Source of the DNA: Bacillota bacterium | GTDB lineage: Bacteria > Bacillota > Clostridia > Acetivibrionales > DSM-1351 | Length of the DNA: 64,000 bases | Assembly (NCBI GenBank): GCA_023441625.1 | Contig: JAEZOA010000015.1 | Coordinates: 38,178-102,177 of the forward strand | Direction of reading: 5' to 3' | In this document: piece by piece, positions 9,316 through 18,815 of the stretch | Layout of the letters: every line of letters begins with the position of its first letter | How positions within the stretch are numbered: the first letter of the stretch is position 1 | Made by a program: the position numbers and the translations under genes | Notes under the pieces: model-generated | Seen by the model: only the letters and a program-made list of their open reading frames with translations | What the model was told of the DNA's origin: nothing | Databases searched by the model: none

Positions 9316-10839
9316 ATGAACTATTTATTGGGTACCGATATCGGAACTTCTGGAACCAAAACAATTATGATGGATACTGAGGGCAACCTGATATCCCAGG
9401 ACTTACAGGAATATGATGTGCTAACACCAAAACCCTTATGGGCAGAGCAATGGCCTGAGGTATGGATAGAAGCCACAAAAAAATCCATTATAAATACAGT
9501 AACAAAATCAGGAGTAAACAAAGAGGATATAAAAGGTATATGTATTAGTGGCTTATATGGGGGTTCGGGAATACCCTTAGATGAGAATATGAATCCAGTC
9601 AGACCGTGCTTAATCTGGATGGATCGAAGGGCGTCAGAAGAAGCAAAATGGGTTTTAGATAATATTGGAGAAGATAAGTTAAAACGAATTACCCATAATG
9701 GTTCCGACCCATACTATGGTTTCACTAAAATATTATGGATTAAAAATAATGAACCCCAAAATTGGGCAAAGATTAAGATGTTTTTACCCCCAAACGATTA
9801 TGCAATCTATCGTTTGACTAACAAGGTGGTAATTGATTATTCCTCTGCCGGTAATATCGGTGGTATTTTTGATATGAATACTCATACCTGGTCAAAAGAG
9901 TTAATGGAACAGATGGGAATACCCTATTCCATGATGCCTCAAAACATTGTTGAATCAACAGATATTGTGGGAGGACTTACTAAGCTGGCAGCAAATGAAA
10001 TAGGACTTTATGAAGGATTGCCCGTATTTGCAGGAGGTATTGACTGTGGAGCAGCTAATATAGGTTTGGGTGTATTTGAACCAGGAGTATACGCCGCTGC
10101 AATAGGAACATCTATGTGTGCCGCATTTATTTCAGACCGATCTATTAAGGGTGATGGGTTAATAGTTTGGCCATATTTATATGATGCTAAAAATCTGTCT
10201 TATTATTTCAGTGGTGCAGCAACAGCTGGAGCAATTATAAAATGGTTCCGCAATACATTTGCCGAGCTCGAACTAGAAGCAGAACGTTCAGGTGGACACA
10301 ATGCATATAAAATACTTGATGAACAAGCAGAAAAGCTACCAGCTGGAAGTGAAGGATTAATTGTGTTACCATATTTTATGGGAGAAAGAAGTCCTGTATG
10401 GGATTCCGATGCAAAAGGGACAATTGTAGGTCTTTCCCTTACTCATACAAAAGCACATATTTATAGAGCCTTTTTAGAAGCTGTTGCATATTCCCTAAGA
10501 CATGCTATGGAATGTACTGGAGAAAACCTAGGAGAATATATTCTACTTGCAGGTGGAGTAGCAAAGTCAAGATTATGGAAACAAATATTTGCAGATGTAA
10601 CTGGTTACCCAGTGGTATGTCCAATTCATGATGTAGAAGCAAATATGGGAGATGTTATGCTTGCAGGAATAGGAACTGGACTGCTCTCCTATGAGGATGT
10701 TAAGAAGTGGCAGGTTTTAGACAAAAAAATCATACCAAACCCTGAGAACAAAAAGAGGTACGACCAGTATTATAGGCTATATCGTTCTATTTATGAGAAT
10801 CTAAAGCAAGATATGAAATCTCTTTCATGTATAATATAA
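9316..10839 (+). CDS. FGGY-family carbohydrate kinase (xylulokinase-like)
   Basis: A cytoplasmic sugar or polyol kinase of 507 residues. The N-terminal phosphate-1 loop GTDIGTSGTKTIMMD (residues 6-20) and the C-terminal adenosine-binding glycine-rich segment YILLAGGVAKSRLWKQIFAD are typical of FGGY kinases. The middle has AGGIDCGAANIGLG and GTSMCAAF. The start follows AAAGGAG, 12 bases after the dehydrogenase stop, so it is co-translated in the operon. It is the last gene before a bidirectional terminator. Overall pattern is closest to xylulokinase/ribulokinase-type enzymes, but the substrate is not determined; a ketotetrose or ketopentose would fit the upstream dehydrogenase. Confidence 0.85.
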   Translation: MNYLLGTDIGTSGTKTIMMDTEGNLISQDLQEYDVLTPKPLWAEQWPEVWIEATKKSIINTVTKSGVNKEDIKGICISGLYGGSGIPLDENMNPVRPCLIWMDRRASEEAKWVLDNIGEDKLKRITHNGSDPYYGFTKILWIKNNEPQNWAKIKMFLPPNDYAIYRLTNKVVIDYSSAGNIGGIFDMNTHTWSKELMEQMGIPYSMMPQNIVESTDIVGGLTKLAANEIGLYEGLPVFAGGIDCGAANIGLGVFEPGVYAAAIGTSMCAAFISDRSIKGDGLIVWPYLYDAKNLSYYFSGAATAGAIIKWFRNTFAELELEAERSGGHNAYKILDEQAEKLPAGSEGLIVLPYFMGERSPVWDSDAKGTIVGLSLTHTKAHIYRAFLEAVAYSLRHAMECTGENLGEYILLAGGVAKSRLWKQIFADVTGYPVVCPIHDVEANMGDVMLAGIGTGLLSYEDVKKWQVLDKKIIPNPENKKRYDQYYRLYRSIYENLKQDMKSLSCII

Positions 10840-10871
10840 AGAAAGAAACCTGTTATTTGGACTCATACAAT

Positions 10872-10914
10872 AAATCTCCAAATTGGTGTAACAATAACAT
10901 CAATTTGGAGATTT
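10872..10914. terminator. bidirectional terminator between convergent genes
   Basis: An 18-bp stem (AAATCTCCAAATTGGTGT with ACATCAATTTGGAGATTT, one G-U pair) and a 7-base loop has A residues on the left and T residues on the right. It can end transcription of the kinase operon and of the converging chemotaxis-type gene. Confidence 0.85.
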
Positions 10915-10921
10915 TAATACA

Positions 10922-11998
10922 TTATTCAAGCTTCAAAATTTCCTCTGCAAGGCCTTCAATATTCCTGGCATTTTTATAAGCGCATTCGGCTACTGAATTA
11001 CTTTGTTCCATTATTTCGGTAATTGTTGCTGCAATCTCTTCAGTACCTGCTGCCTCGTCTACCGTTGTTCTGGCTAATTCACTTACAGCTTGTGTTATAT
11101 TTGTACCTGTAGCATATAGCGATTCCACTCTTCCATTTATATTATTTATTGAATTGCTAAAACTATCTGCATCAGAAGAATATTGTTCACTAATAGAAAT
11201 TAAATTATTAAATTCTGATATTACATTTTTCTCTATAAAATTAAGCATTAACTTGGAGCTATCTGAAAGATCGCCTACAGAAGACCTAATGTTTTCAGTG
11301 ATTTTTTCAATATTTAAGGCAATTTCTGAGGACTGGCTTGATAATTTACTTATTTCTTCAGCCACTACAGCAAATCCATTGCCATATTCACCCGCCCTTG
11401 CAGCTTCTATACTTGCATTTAATGAAAGTAGTTTTGTTTGTGATGCTATTTTCATTATTGAATTAGTCAGTGAATATATATGTGAAACAGTACTTGTCTT
11501 TTCCAAAGCTTCAAAGAGACTTTCTCTAACTTCAGCATATACTTTCTCAGTGCTTCCTTTCGAGTTTATTGACTTCTGCTTTAAATCGGCTGCTCTAATA
11601 CGTATTTCATCAGAAATACCACTTACAACACTTATTTCAGACGATATTGCCATTATCATATCCTCCATCTCTGAAACTGATGCTGAAATTTCCTCTGATG
11701 ATGCAGCTGTTTGCTGTATTCCTGCAGCCATTTGTTGAATTGCAGCAGAAACACCTTCTACATTTTCTTTAATTAGATTGGCACTTGTCTCCAAATCTTG
11801 ACCTGATGAACTTATATCTACTATCACTTCACTAGATGTATCAATAAATTTTTTGTATTCAAGGTATTTATCATGTCCAGCTTCCCTTACAATTTGGTGG
11901 TTTTCACTTAATTTCCTACTTTTTTTTATAAGAACACTCAAATAAACTACATAAGCTATTAATAATGCGCACAGTACACTTAATAATATATATATCAT
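10922..11998 (-). CDS. Methyl-accepting chemotaxis-type signal transducer without a sensor domain
   Basis: A protein of 358 residues with one N-terminal membrane helix ([20 protein letters not shown]), a short linker, then a long helical MCP signalling region. The hairpin tip [20 protein letters not shown] binds CheA/CheW in the family. There is no extracellular ligand domain and no clear HAMP, so it is a short membrane-anchored transducer. ATG 11998 is chosen for its AAGGGGAG site; longer in-frame starts lack one. It lies downstream of the STAS-like and nitrilase-family genes on the same strand, which hints that it reports an intracellular state linked to them (inference). Confidence 0.8.
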   Translation of the reverse strand: MIYILLSVLCALLIAYVVYLSVLIKKSRKLSENHQIVREAGHDKYLEYKKFIDTSSEVIVDISSSGQDLETSANLIKENVEGVSAAIQQMAAGIQQTAASSEEISASVSEMEDMIMAISSEISVVSGISDEIRIRAADLKQKSINSKGSTEKVYAEVRESLFEALEKTSTVSHIYSLTNSIMKIASQTKLLSLNASIEAARAGEYGNGFAVVAEEISKLSSQSSEIALNIEKITENIRSSVGDLSDSSKLMLNFIEKNVISEFNNLISISEQYSSDADSFSNSINNINGRVESLYATGTNITQAVSELARTTVDEAAGTEEIAATITEIMEQSNSVAECAYKNARNIEGLAEEILKLE

Positions 11999-12143
11999 AA
12001 AATCTACTCCCCTTGTAGTGATTTTTAGCAAGTACGTGGTAGAAGATAAGTTCCTATTGAAAGTACAGACTCCATTATGAAAGTATGGGGCTTTATTTCC
12101 AATACTTAAATAATAGAGTCCGTATAGTTCCAAAAAATCAAGA

Positions 12144-12500
12144 TTAAACTTTCATAAAAGCTTCTTCTAAACTTGTTACCATAGTGAATGGATCAACATT
12201 TTCTTTTGCAACCTTTTTTACTTGTAGCATAGCGACAGCCGACTCTAAAATTACTGAAAACCTTTTCTTAAACGGTGTCTCAACATACATCTTCATGCAT
12301 TGTTCAAGAAGCGGGGCCCCATCTGGAGAAATTGTTTTCTGTTCCTTAGCATCAACAATCAAAACATACTGGCTAGTATCTACTTTCTTGGCGCCTTCTT
12401 TAAAATCATTGATTAGACTCTCTATTTCAGAGGCTAATATAACACCCGATGCCTTTACTAAAAATGCCTTTTTTGAAGTATCAATTTCAAATGTAACCAT
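12144..12500 (-). CDS. Small STAS-like protein of unknown function
   Basis: A protein of about 118 residues with no membrane segment. The pattern of strands and helices ([18 protein letters not shown], then [10 protein letters not shown], then a C-terminal helix ending EEAFMKV) resembles SpoIIAA/STAS-type folds, but I see no diagnostic phosphorylatable serine motif, so this is a weak structural guess. ATG 12500 has AAAGGAG upstream. It sits about 35 bases after the nitrilase-family gene and about 145 before the transducer gene, all on the minus strand. It could be an adaptor between enzyme and transducer, but that is speculation. Confidence 0.6.
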   Translation of the reverse strand: MVTFEIDTSKKAFLVKASGVILASEIESLINDFKEGAKKVDTSQYVLIVDAKEQKTISPDGAPLLEQCMKMYVETPFKKRFSVILESAVAMLQVKKVAKENVDPFTMVTSLEEAFMKV

Positions 12501-12534
12501 AGCTTTCTCCTTTGCTTTAAAATTTAATTTATTT

Positions 12535-13437
12535 TTATTTTTGAAGAGCCTCATTTAATGTTTTTGGTATATCTTCAATAGGACCAAAACTATCAAGATA
12601 TGGGCTGGTAGTTCTATGATTTCCGAAAACTGGCCATTCATGAGCATAGCGTTTCAGATGTTTTAACATAGGAACGGTGCCCTTTGTACCTAATTCCCTT
12701 ACCAGCTTGACCTTATCTAGGTCCAGCATTTCTATCTGTATTGACGGAGAATCCCCAGCTTCCTGCAGCACTACTCCTTCTGGATCAACGATCATGGAAT
12801 GTCCAGCTAATGTAAAGCCACAATGATAACCACAAGCACCTGCACCAATGACATATGCCTGGTTGAATAGAGCAGTTGCTATTCGACAAGTTCTTTCAGC
12901 ATCTAGTAGAGTTGATGGTGTAAAGGATGGGTGAATAATTACCTCTGCTCCCATAGAAACAAGACTTCTGGTCATCTCTGGAAACCAAGCATCATAGCAT
13001 ATACATATACCTAACCTCCCAACACCATTAATATCAATTACTTCAAAACTGTTACCTGGAACTGAAGTTTCAGCTGGAGAAAAAGGATTCATCTTCCTGT
13101 ACTTGGTAATAAGATCGCCTTGGGGAGATAGAACAGGTGTGGTGTTATAGACTTTCCCACCATCGAGTTCAATCATTGAACCAGGTATAATCCATTTTTT
13201 AACTTCTTTTGCTTTTCTGGACAAGCGTTCTACCGATTTACCCGGAATCGGCTCAGCAATATCTTCGAGCCTTGGAGCTAGACCTTGGACAGCTAATTCG
13301 GGAAAAACAATCAAATCGACCCAGGGATATTCGTATGCAATCATATCGATATAACCCTCAAGCTCATCTAGATTGGCTTTTGCATTTCCCGGAACTCCTT
13401 CCCTTTGAACAGAGGCAATACCTAAAAACCGCGCCAT
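12535..13437 (-). CDS. Carbon-nitrogen hydrolase (nitrilase superfamily)
   Basis: A cytosolic amidohydrolase of 300 residues. The Glu-Lys-Cys triad is visible: E47 in VFPELAV, K115 in KYRKMNPF and C147 in GICICYDAWFPE. Members hydrolyse amides, carbamoyl compounds or nitriles; the sequence does not define the substrate. ATG 13437 follows AAAAGGAGG. It begins a minus-strand run with a STAS-like protein and an MCP-type transducer, and is divergent from a LuxR-type regulator about 215 bases away that may control it. The urease cluster is 9 kb away with no direct link. Confidence 0.82.
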   Translation of the reverse strand: MARFLGIASVQREGVPGNAKANLDELEGYIDMIAYEYPWVDLIVFPELAVQGLAPRLEDIAEPIPGKSVERLSRKAKEVKKWIIPGSMIELDGGKVYNTTPVLSPQGDLITKYRKMNPFSPAETSVPGNSFEVIDINGVGRLGICICYDAWFPEMTRSLVSMGAEVIIHPSFTPSTLLDAERTCRIATALFNQAYVIGAGACGYHCGFTLAGHSMIVDPEGVVLQEAGDSPSIQIEMLDLDKVKLVRELGTKGTVPMLKHLKRYAHEWPVFGNHRTTSPYLDSFGPIEDIPKTLNEALQK

Positions 13438-13651
13438 AATATTTCCTCCTTTTAAGTTAATTTTTTGAAGTGATACCTTAATTATACTGTTGACAATTAC
13501 AATCATCTATACATCAAAAGTTGGAAATTGTTACATATAATCATACTAAAGTTTGGTTTTTTGTAAATTTTTAAGTTTATTGAATAAATATGTAAATAAA
13601 TAGTAGTTTTATGCCGAAAAAATATAATAAAAGAATAATTAGGAGATAGAG

Positions 13652-14767
13652 ATGGAAGCAGAAATTAATAATTATTTGGAGTATTATAAGCTAAATAAAT
13701 TTTTTCAAAATATTCTAATAGATAATAACGTTTCCCAGATGGCCTTTGGCGAACAACTTTTAGACTCTATTTCTGACGTGTTCGGTTTTGACAAATCCAC
13801 ATTCTGGCTAATTAATCCTGATAATGGTAAATATTTACCTATATCGTACCGCGTAGATAGCAGTATCATAGAGGAATATGCAAAGCAATACTACAAAATA
13901 GATCCATTTTATCCTGACAACTTCATAAAAAATAAAATTAATAAAGATGTTGTTTCAGTAAATGACTTGATGCCTTTTGATGAATATGAGTCCTCAGCCT
14001 ATTATACAAAATTCTTAGCCCCAGTAAGCCAATACTATTATCAGACAGTATTGTACCTCCGCCATAAAGGGATTATAATTGGAGGTATAGTGCTGCTTAG
14101 GTCAAAAAACGAAGGGGACTTTAACAAAAAAGAAATTGATTTGATGAAAAAGGCTACTATATATCTCTCTACAATCACTGCAAATTATTTGTTGGATAAT
14201 GAATTGAGAATAAAACAAGGTTTATATAAATCGCTATGCAATCAGTCACCTGTTGGACTAATCGTATTTAATGCATATTATCCCTACAAAATACAATATA
14301 TAAATTCTTCCGCCATAAGATATACTTTAGATATATTAGATGAAAATCTGTCCCGCAATCCAACTGAGCAATTTATAAAACAGCATATTATCAATGCAAA
14401 TAATTTTGAACAATTTGGATCATTTAAAACCATCATATCCCATTCTTTAAAGAAATATAATTTAAATGTTACTCCCAGCCAAACAGCAGATAATACCCCT
14501 TTAGTACATGCATATATTATCCCACAAAACACCCCTTCAGAAATACAAAATATTCTGAACATGAACAATTATAACGATTTGACCGTTAGACAAAAGGAAA
14601 TAATTAAATATGTTTTACACGGCTTTACAAATCAAGAAATTTCAGAAAAATTGTTTATTAGTGTCAGCACCGTAAAAACACATTTAAATAATATATTTAA
14701 AGAGTTGCAAGTATCAAATAGGCTCAGTTTATACTCTAAGTTGATTGGAAAAAATGAAGTGTTTTAA
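13652..14767 (+). CDS. LuxR-family transcriptional regulator with N-terminal GAF-like domain
   Basis: A 371-residue DNA-binding regulator. Residues 1 to about 180 look like a GAF sensor domain, the middle region (about 190-290) may be PAS-like, and the C-terminus carries a LuxR/NarL helix-turn-helix (LTVRQKEIIKYVLHGFTNQE, then ISVSTVKTHLNNIF). There is no receiver domain, so it probably senses a small ligand directly. ATG follows TAGGAGATAG. It is divergent from the nitrilase operon, a placement typical of a local regulator. Its stop overlaps that of the convergent tadA by three bases. Confidence 0.8.
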   Translation: MEAEINNYLEYYKLNKFFQNILIDNNVSQMAFGEQLLDSISDVFGFDKSTFWLINPDNGKYLPISYRVDSSIIEEYAKQYYKIDPFYPDNFIKNKINKDVVSVNDLMPFDEYESSAYYTKFLAPVSQYYYQTVLYLRHKGIIIGGIVLLRSKNEGDFNKKEIDLMKKATIYLSTITANYLLDNELRIKQGLYKSLCNQSPVGLIVFNAYYPYKIQYINSSAIRYTLDILDENLSRNPTEQFIKQHIINANNFEQFGSFKTIISHSLKKYNLNVTPSQTADNTPLVHAYIIPQNTPSEIQNILNMNNYNDLTVRQKEIIKYVLHGFTNQEISEKLFISVSTVKTHLNNIFKELQVSNRLSLYSKLIGKNEVF

Positions 14768-15228
14768 AGCTTGTCTCTTCTTAAAGCTGAAAAAAATTTC
14801 TTTAGAGGCTGAGTACATTCCTCATGCAGAAGCCCTATTACAACGTCTACTTTATGATTAAACTCATGAACTCTAAATAAATCCACTACTGACCCTGCCG
14901 CTCCGGCTCTGTTATCCATTGCTCCAATGTACAGTGTACTTATCCTGGATTGAATTATTGCTCCTGCGCACATAGGACAGGGCTCTAATGTCACATACAT
15001 CTCACATCCGTCAAGCCTCCATGTCCCCAGCTTTCTGGCTGCTTTTCTGATTGCTTCAATCTCTGCATGAGAAGTCACATCAAGCTTTGCTTCCTTTAGG
15101 TTATGTCCTCTGGCAACTATTTGTCCGTCCTTTACAATAATTGCACCTACTGGGGTTTCCCCTTTTTTATACGCAAGCTTTGCCTGATTTATGGCTTTTA
15201 TCATAAATTGCTCTTTTCGTGTGTACAT
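14764..15228 (-). CDS. tadA: tRNA adenosine(34) deaminase
   Basis: A zinc-dependent deaminase of 154 residues that converts A34 to inosine in the tRNA-Arg(ACG) anticodon. The zinc and catalytic residues are H54 and E56 (SHAEIEA) and C84 and C87 (LEPCPMCAGA). The TadA-type C-terminus FFSALRRDKL is present. Start at 15228 has GAGGTG upstream. The gene is 36 bases after panD and may be read through from the pan operon. A guanine or cytidine deaminase is a less likely alternative because length and C-terminal region fit TadA. Confidence 0.85.
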   Translation of the reverse strand: MYTRKEQFMIKAINQAKLAYKKGETPVGAIIVKDGQIVARGHNLKEAKLDVTSHAEIEAIRKAARKLGTWRLDGCEMYVTLEPCPMCAGAIIQSRISTLYIGAMDNRAGAAGSVVDLFRVHEFNHKVDVVIGLLHEECTQPLKKFFSALRRDKL

Positions 15229-15264
15229 TTAAACACCTCATTAATGAATTTTTTATTACCACCC

Positions 15265-15648
15265 CTACCCCAACTCCCCATGCTTCTCATACTGCGTAAC
15301 TTTACTAATTCTATTCTTCTCATCCACAAAAACAACAGACGGCCTATGCCCCTTTGCTTCTTGGGCATCTAACATACAGTATGCCATTATTATAACCTTA
15401 TCCCCCACATGAACGCAACGGGCGGCAGCTCCATTAAGGCAGACCACTCCTGACCCCCGTTCCCCTGCAATGGTGTATGTTTCAAAGCGATTTCCATTAT
15501 CTATATCCACTACTTGTACCTTTTCATATTCATAAATACCTGCAGCATCTAATAAATCCTCATCAACTGTGATGCTTCCAACATAGGAAAGCTCAGCCTG
15601 TATAACTGTAGCCCGATGTATTTTTCCTTTTAGCATTGATAAAATCAT
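15265..15648 (-). CDS. panD: Aspartate 1-decarboxylase precursor
   Basis: Makes beta-alanine from L-aspartate for pantothenate synthesis. It is 127 residues, the usual length. It contains the self-cleavage site G24-S25 in LSYVGSIT, where the serine becomes the pyruvoyl group. The catalytic-region [20 protein letters not shown] is also conserved. Start follows GAAAGGAG. It is the last pan gene of a panG-panB-panC-panD run, 22 bases after panC. Confidence 0.95.
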   Translation of the reverse strand: MILSMLKGKIHRATVIQAELSYVGSITVDEDLLDAAGIYEYEKVQVVDIDNGNRFETYTIAGERGSGVVCLNGAAARCVHVGDKVIIMAYCMLDAQEAKGHRPSVVFVDEKNRISKVTQYEKHGELG

Positions 15649-15670
15649 TTATATCTCCTTTCTACCCTGC

Positions 15671-16516
15671 TCATATATGAAAGTAAAAATTGTCAATTAA
15701 TCTTGTTTTTCCAATATATACAGCAATTGCAACCAAGGTTGAACGTTCAATTCTATCAACCTTCTCCAAAGAAAGAGCATCCACCACATCTATATAGTCA
15801 ATTTTAGCAAGTGACTCGGTATTTATATTATCAGTTATGCTGCGTATAATAAGCTTAGCATCTCTTTCTCCATTTTTAAGCAATTGTCGTCCCAATCCAA
15901 GAGAACGATTCAAAATTAGTGCTGCTTTTCGTTCATCAGCGTTTAAATAAGTATTTCGTGAGCTTTTTGCCAAGCCATCCTCTTCCCTTATTATCGGGCA
16001 TCCAATAATTTCAATATCCATATTCAGGTCACGTACCATGCGCCTGATTACAGCAAGCTGCTGAGCATCCTTCTGTCCAAAATAAGCCCTTTCAGCACCG
16101 ACAATATTAAACAATTTGTTTACTACAGTGCATACACCACGAAAATGAACAGGACGACTCTTGCCACACAATCCTTGAGTAAGTCTATTCATATCAACAA
16201 AGCTACAGAAATCAGGCATATACATCTCTGAAGCTTCAGGGTGAAAAATTAAATGAGCCCCTGTTTTTTCGCATAGAACTGCATCATGCTCCAAATCCCT
16301 AGGATAGCTTGCTAAATCCTCTGAAGGACCAAACTGCATAGGATTTACAAATATGCTAACTACTACCCGGTCATTTTCTAGGGCTGCACGTTTTATCAGA
16401 CTTTGGTGTCCCTCATGGAGATACCCCATAGTGGGTACAAAACCAATGCTTAATCCTTCTTTTTTCCATGTTTTCACCATCTGGCGAACTTCATTAACTG
16501 TATTAACAATTTTCAT
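15671..16516 (-). CDS. panC: Pantothenate synthetase (pantoate-beta-alanine ligase)
   Basis: ATP-dependent ligation of pantoate and beta-alanine in the cytosol. It is 281 residues. Class-I synthetase-like motifs are clear: FVPTMGYLHEGHQSLI near residue 26 (HxGH-type), FVNPMQFGPSEDLASYPRD, and FGQKDAQQLAVIRRMVRDL. DGLAKSSRN matches the KMSKS-equivalent region. Start follows GGGAG. It lies between panB (5-base gap) and panD. Confidence 0.96.
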   Translation of the reverse strand: MKIVNTVNEVRQMVKTWKKEGLSIGFVPTMGYLHEGHQSLIKRAALENDRVVVSIFVNPMQFGPSEDLASYPRDLEHDAVLCEKTGAHLIFHPEASEMYMPDFCSFVDMNRLTQGLCGKSRPVHFRGVCTVVNKLFNIVGAERAYFGQKDAQQLAVIRRMVRDLNMDIEIIGCPIIREEDGLAKSSRNTYLNADERKAALILNRSLGLGRQLLKNGERDAKLIIRSITDNINTESLAKIDYIDVVDALSLEKVDRIERSTLVAIAVYIGKTRLIDNFYFHI

Positions 16517-16521
16517 TAAAT

Positions 16522-17358
16522 TTATCTCCCATATAGCTTTTCAATGATTGTATCCTCAATTTTAAAACAATGTTCTTCTGCCGGGAATATTCCATTTTGT
16601 ACTTCCTCTATATATTGACAAAAGGCCTTTCTCATCTGTGAGCCAATATTCCCATAGCTCTTTGCAAACTTAGGTGTTAAATCCGAAAACATACTCAGCA
16701 TATCCTGATATACCAATACCTGACCATCACATCCCTTTCCCGCACCTATTCCGATAGTAGGAATTGAAATACTTTGAGAGATAAGCTCCGCCAGTTTTGC
16801 AGGAATACATTCAAGAGTAATAGCAAAAGCTCCTGCCTGTTCTATTGCTTTTGCAGAATCTATAAGCTGACGTGCTGCTTCCTCACTTTTTCCCTGTACC
16901 CTGAAGCCGCCGAGAGCATTAACTGATTGGGGCGTTAATCCAATATGCGCCATAACAGGTATTGATGCATCAACAATGGCTTTAATCTGAGGGCACACTA
17001 CACTTCCGCCTTCAAGCTTAACCGCATTTGCATGCCCTTCCTTAATAAGACGACCAGCATTGCATACTGCATCATAAACTGAGGTCTGGTATGACATAAA
17101 TGGCATATCACTGATAATTAGTGTATTTTTTGCTCCTCTTGCTACAGCTCTTGTATGATGAATTATATCCTCCATGGTAACCTGTAGCGTATCCTCATAG
17201 CCTAAAACCACCATACCTAATGAATCACCCACCAATATGGCATTAACTCCTGCATCATCCATGAGCTTGGCTGTGGAATAATCATATGCTGTCAGCATAG
17301 CTATTTTTTTATTCTTTAGTTTATAATCTTTAAAAGTAAGAACGGTGTTACTCATCAT
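16522..17358 (-). CDS. panB: 3-methyl-2-oxobutanoate hydroxymethyltransferase
   Basis: Transfers a hydroxymethyl group from methylene-THF to alpha-ketoisovalerate, giving ketopantoate. It is 278 residues with the signatures [18 protein letters not shown] and [17 protein letters not shown] (magnesium-binding Asp), [22 protein letters not shown] and [14 protein letters not shown]. The start overlaps the end of panG by 11 bases, so translation is coupled. ATG 17358 or the adjacent ATG 17355 could serve. Confidence 0.96.
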   Translation of the reverse strand: MMSNTVLTFKDYKLKNKKIAMLTAYDYSTAKLMDDAGVNAILVGDSLGMVVLGYEDTLQVTMEDIIHHTRAVARGAKNTLIISDMPFMSYQTSVYDAVCNAGRLIKEGHANAVKLEGGSVVCPQIKAIVDASIPVMAHIGLTPQSVNALGGFRVQGKSEEAARQLIDSAKAIEQAGAFAITLECIPAKLAELISQSISIPTIGIGAGKGCDGQVLVYQDMLSMFSDLTPKFAKSYGNIGSQMRKAFCQYIEEVQNGIFPAEEHCFKIEDTIIEKLYGR

Positions 17359-18205
17359 TCATCATCTCCTCCATCATCGTTTCCAATTGAGCATAGCTTA
17401 TATTTGGATTTTTTCTTTTTGCTATATCAATTAGTTTTCTCGAAAGCAAAATATATAATTTCCTATTCTCTCCGTTCAAACAAGACAAATGCTGAGAAAC
17501 AGTGTCTATATCACATCGTTCGATTGGTCCTGTCAATGCCTCCACCGGCCCCTGTCGTACAATGTTACTCATGTTGCAGATCATTAAATTATTCAGCGCA
17601 AGGCTTGCACCCTGTTCATCAAAGCCACAGCTTTTAAGTAAAAAAATACTCATCTCTGCCAGTGCAACCATCAAATTGCTGGCGAAGACCGCTGCACTGT
17701 GATAAACTACTTTATTTTCTGGTGAAATAATTTTTACAGGATTGCCTAAATGCTTTAATAGCATTTCCATTTCATTCATTCGATGGGGTGAGCCTTCTAT
17801 TGTAAAATATGCGCAAGAAAGCTCCTTGTAAGAATTTAGCTTGTCGCTAATCCCTAAAAGTGGATGGATAGAGTAACCATGTGCACCATGATTATCAATA
17901 TTAGAAAAAACTGATGATGATATTAAGCCACTACAGTGGCAAATTATTTTATTTTTAATAGACAACTTATCAATGTAATCCCATAGTTTCTTGATAGCTC
18001 CGTCAGGAACCGTAAGAAAAAGAGTATCACATGCCTCTACAATGCTCTCAATGTCATTAAAGTTCATCGTGCCTGTAAATTCTGCTGCCTGTAATGCAGA
18101 TTGGGGATTCCTGCTGTAATATCCCACAACATTTAAACCATGTTCGCAGAAATATCTGCCAAGGGAAAATCCTACTTTGCCTGCACCAATAAATCCAATT
18201 TTCAC
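17348..18205 (-). CDS. panG: Rossmann/DUF2520 protein, probable PanG-type ketopantoate reductase
   Basis: Probably reduces ketopantoate to pantoate with NAD(P)H, the step between PanB and PanC. The 285-residue protein starts [19 protein letters not shown] (Rossmann motif GAGKVG) and has a C-terminal helical domain of the DUF2520 type. Established knowledge: PanG of Francisella is a non-PanE ketopantoate reductase with relatives in Clostridium difficile. First position in an overlapping panG-panB-panC-panD run and absence of panE support this. GTG 18205 is chosen because GGGAGGTGG lies just upstream. The alternative is a ProC-like reductase of another substrate. Confidence 0.72.
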   Translation of the reverse strand: MKIGFIGAGKVGFSLGRYFCEHGLNVVGYYSRNPQSALQAAEFTGTMNFNDIESIVEACDTLFLTVPDGAIKKLWDYIDKLSIKNKIICHCSGLISSSVFSNIDNHGAHGYSIHPLLGISDKLNSYKELSCAYFTIEGSPHRMNEMEMLLKHLGNPVKIISPENKVVYHSAAVFASNLMVALAEMSIFLLKSCGFDEQGASLALNNLMICNMSNIVRQGPVEALTGPIERCDIDTVSQHLSCLNGENRKLYILLSRKLIDIAKRKNPNISYAQLETMMEEMMNDE

Positions 18206-18517
18206 GCTACCACCTCCCTGATATATAGCTAAGCCTTTTATGATCTTAATCAATATTCTTCAGAGGAGTGATGCTCTTTTTGGTCTCATTCCTACATGGA
18301 TACGAGCCGCCATACTAAAAATAAAATATAGTAATGTCTTTTTGCTATTTACTTCTATCTATGTAATATAGCACCTTATTTTTAAGATGTAAAGTGCAGA
18401 GTTTCTTTTGCTTGTAGATTGAATTGTCAAAATCCAGTGCATCTACTTCTACCATTCATATGCTCTTTACTCATTCCATAACAATCAATACATACAAACT
18501 GATTTGTCAGCAAAAGT
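18206..18517. other. non-coding stretch upstream of panG
   Basis: About 310 bases without a convincing gene. It should contain the promoter of the pan operon on the minus strand. I see no riboswitch or terminator that I can support. Confidence 0.3.
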
Positions 18518-18805
18518 TCAAATGCTTCTGAAACCAAATAAATAGTTATTTTCATTTTCCCAATCGTTATATACCTTTTCAATTTCAGCTTTAATCAAAT
18601 CTACAGGTAATTCAGCCACTCCTTCAATATACTCGGCATTTGAAGTTCCATATACTTTGCTGTTCTCAAACTGATTATTTGGTTTCTTATAGATATTAAT
18701 GAGCGGTTAAAACAATCTAAAACCGCCAATTTTTGTCCATGCACGCACTTTTAGAACCTCACGTTTTATGTGGTATTCGTTACACAAAACTTGAAACTTA
18801 TCCAT
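18518..18805 (-). pseudogene. decayed small gene of unknown family
   Basis: On the minus strand a reading frame begins MDKFQVLCNEYHIKREVLKV, meets a TAA at 18707-18709, and continues in the same frame for 62 residues (including KVYGTSNAEYIEGVAELPVD) to TGA at 18518. In another frame the reading continues as SEAFELLLTNQFVCIDCYGM, which also looks protein-like, so a frameshift beyond the stop is possible. There is no good ribosome-binding site. It starts about 10 bases after the zincin gene stop. I do not recognise the family. Confidence 0.4.
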
Positions 18806-18815
18806 TCAAATACTA

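Noticed and set aside
11154..11738. 194-codon plus-strand open frame
   Set aside because: It lies antisense to the MCP-type gene, has no ribosome-binding site and reads as low-complexity Ser/Ile-rich sequence; a shadow of the real gene.
12184..12558. 124-codon plus-strand open frame
   Set aside because: Antisense to the STAS-like gene, without family features.
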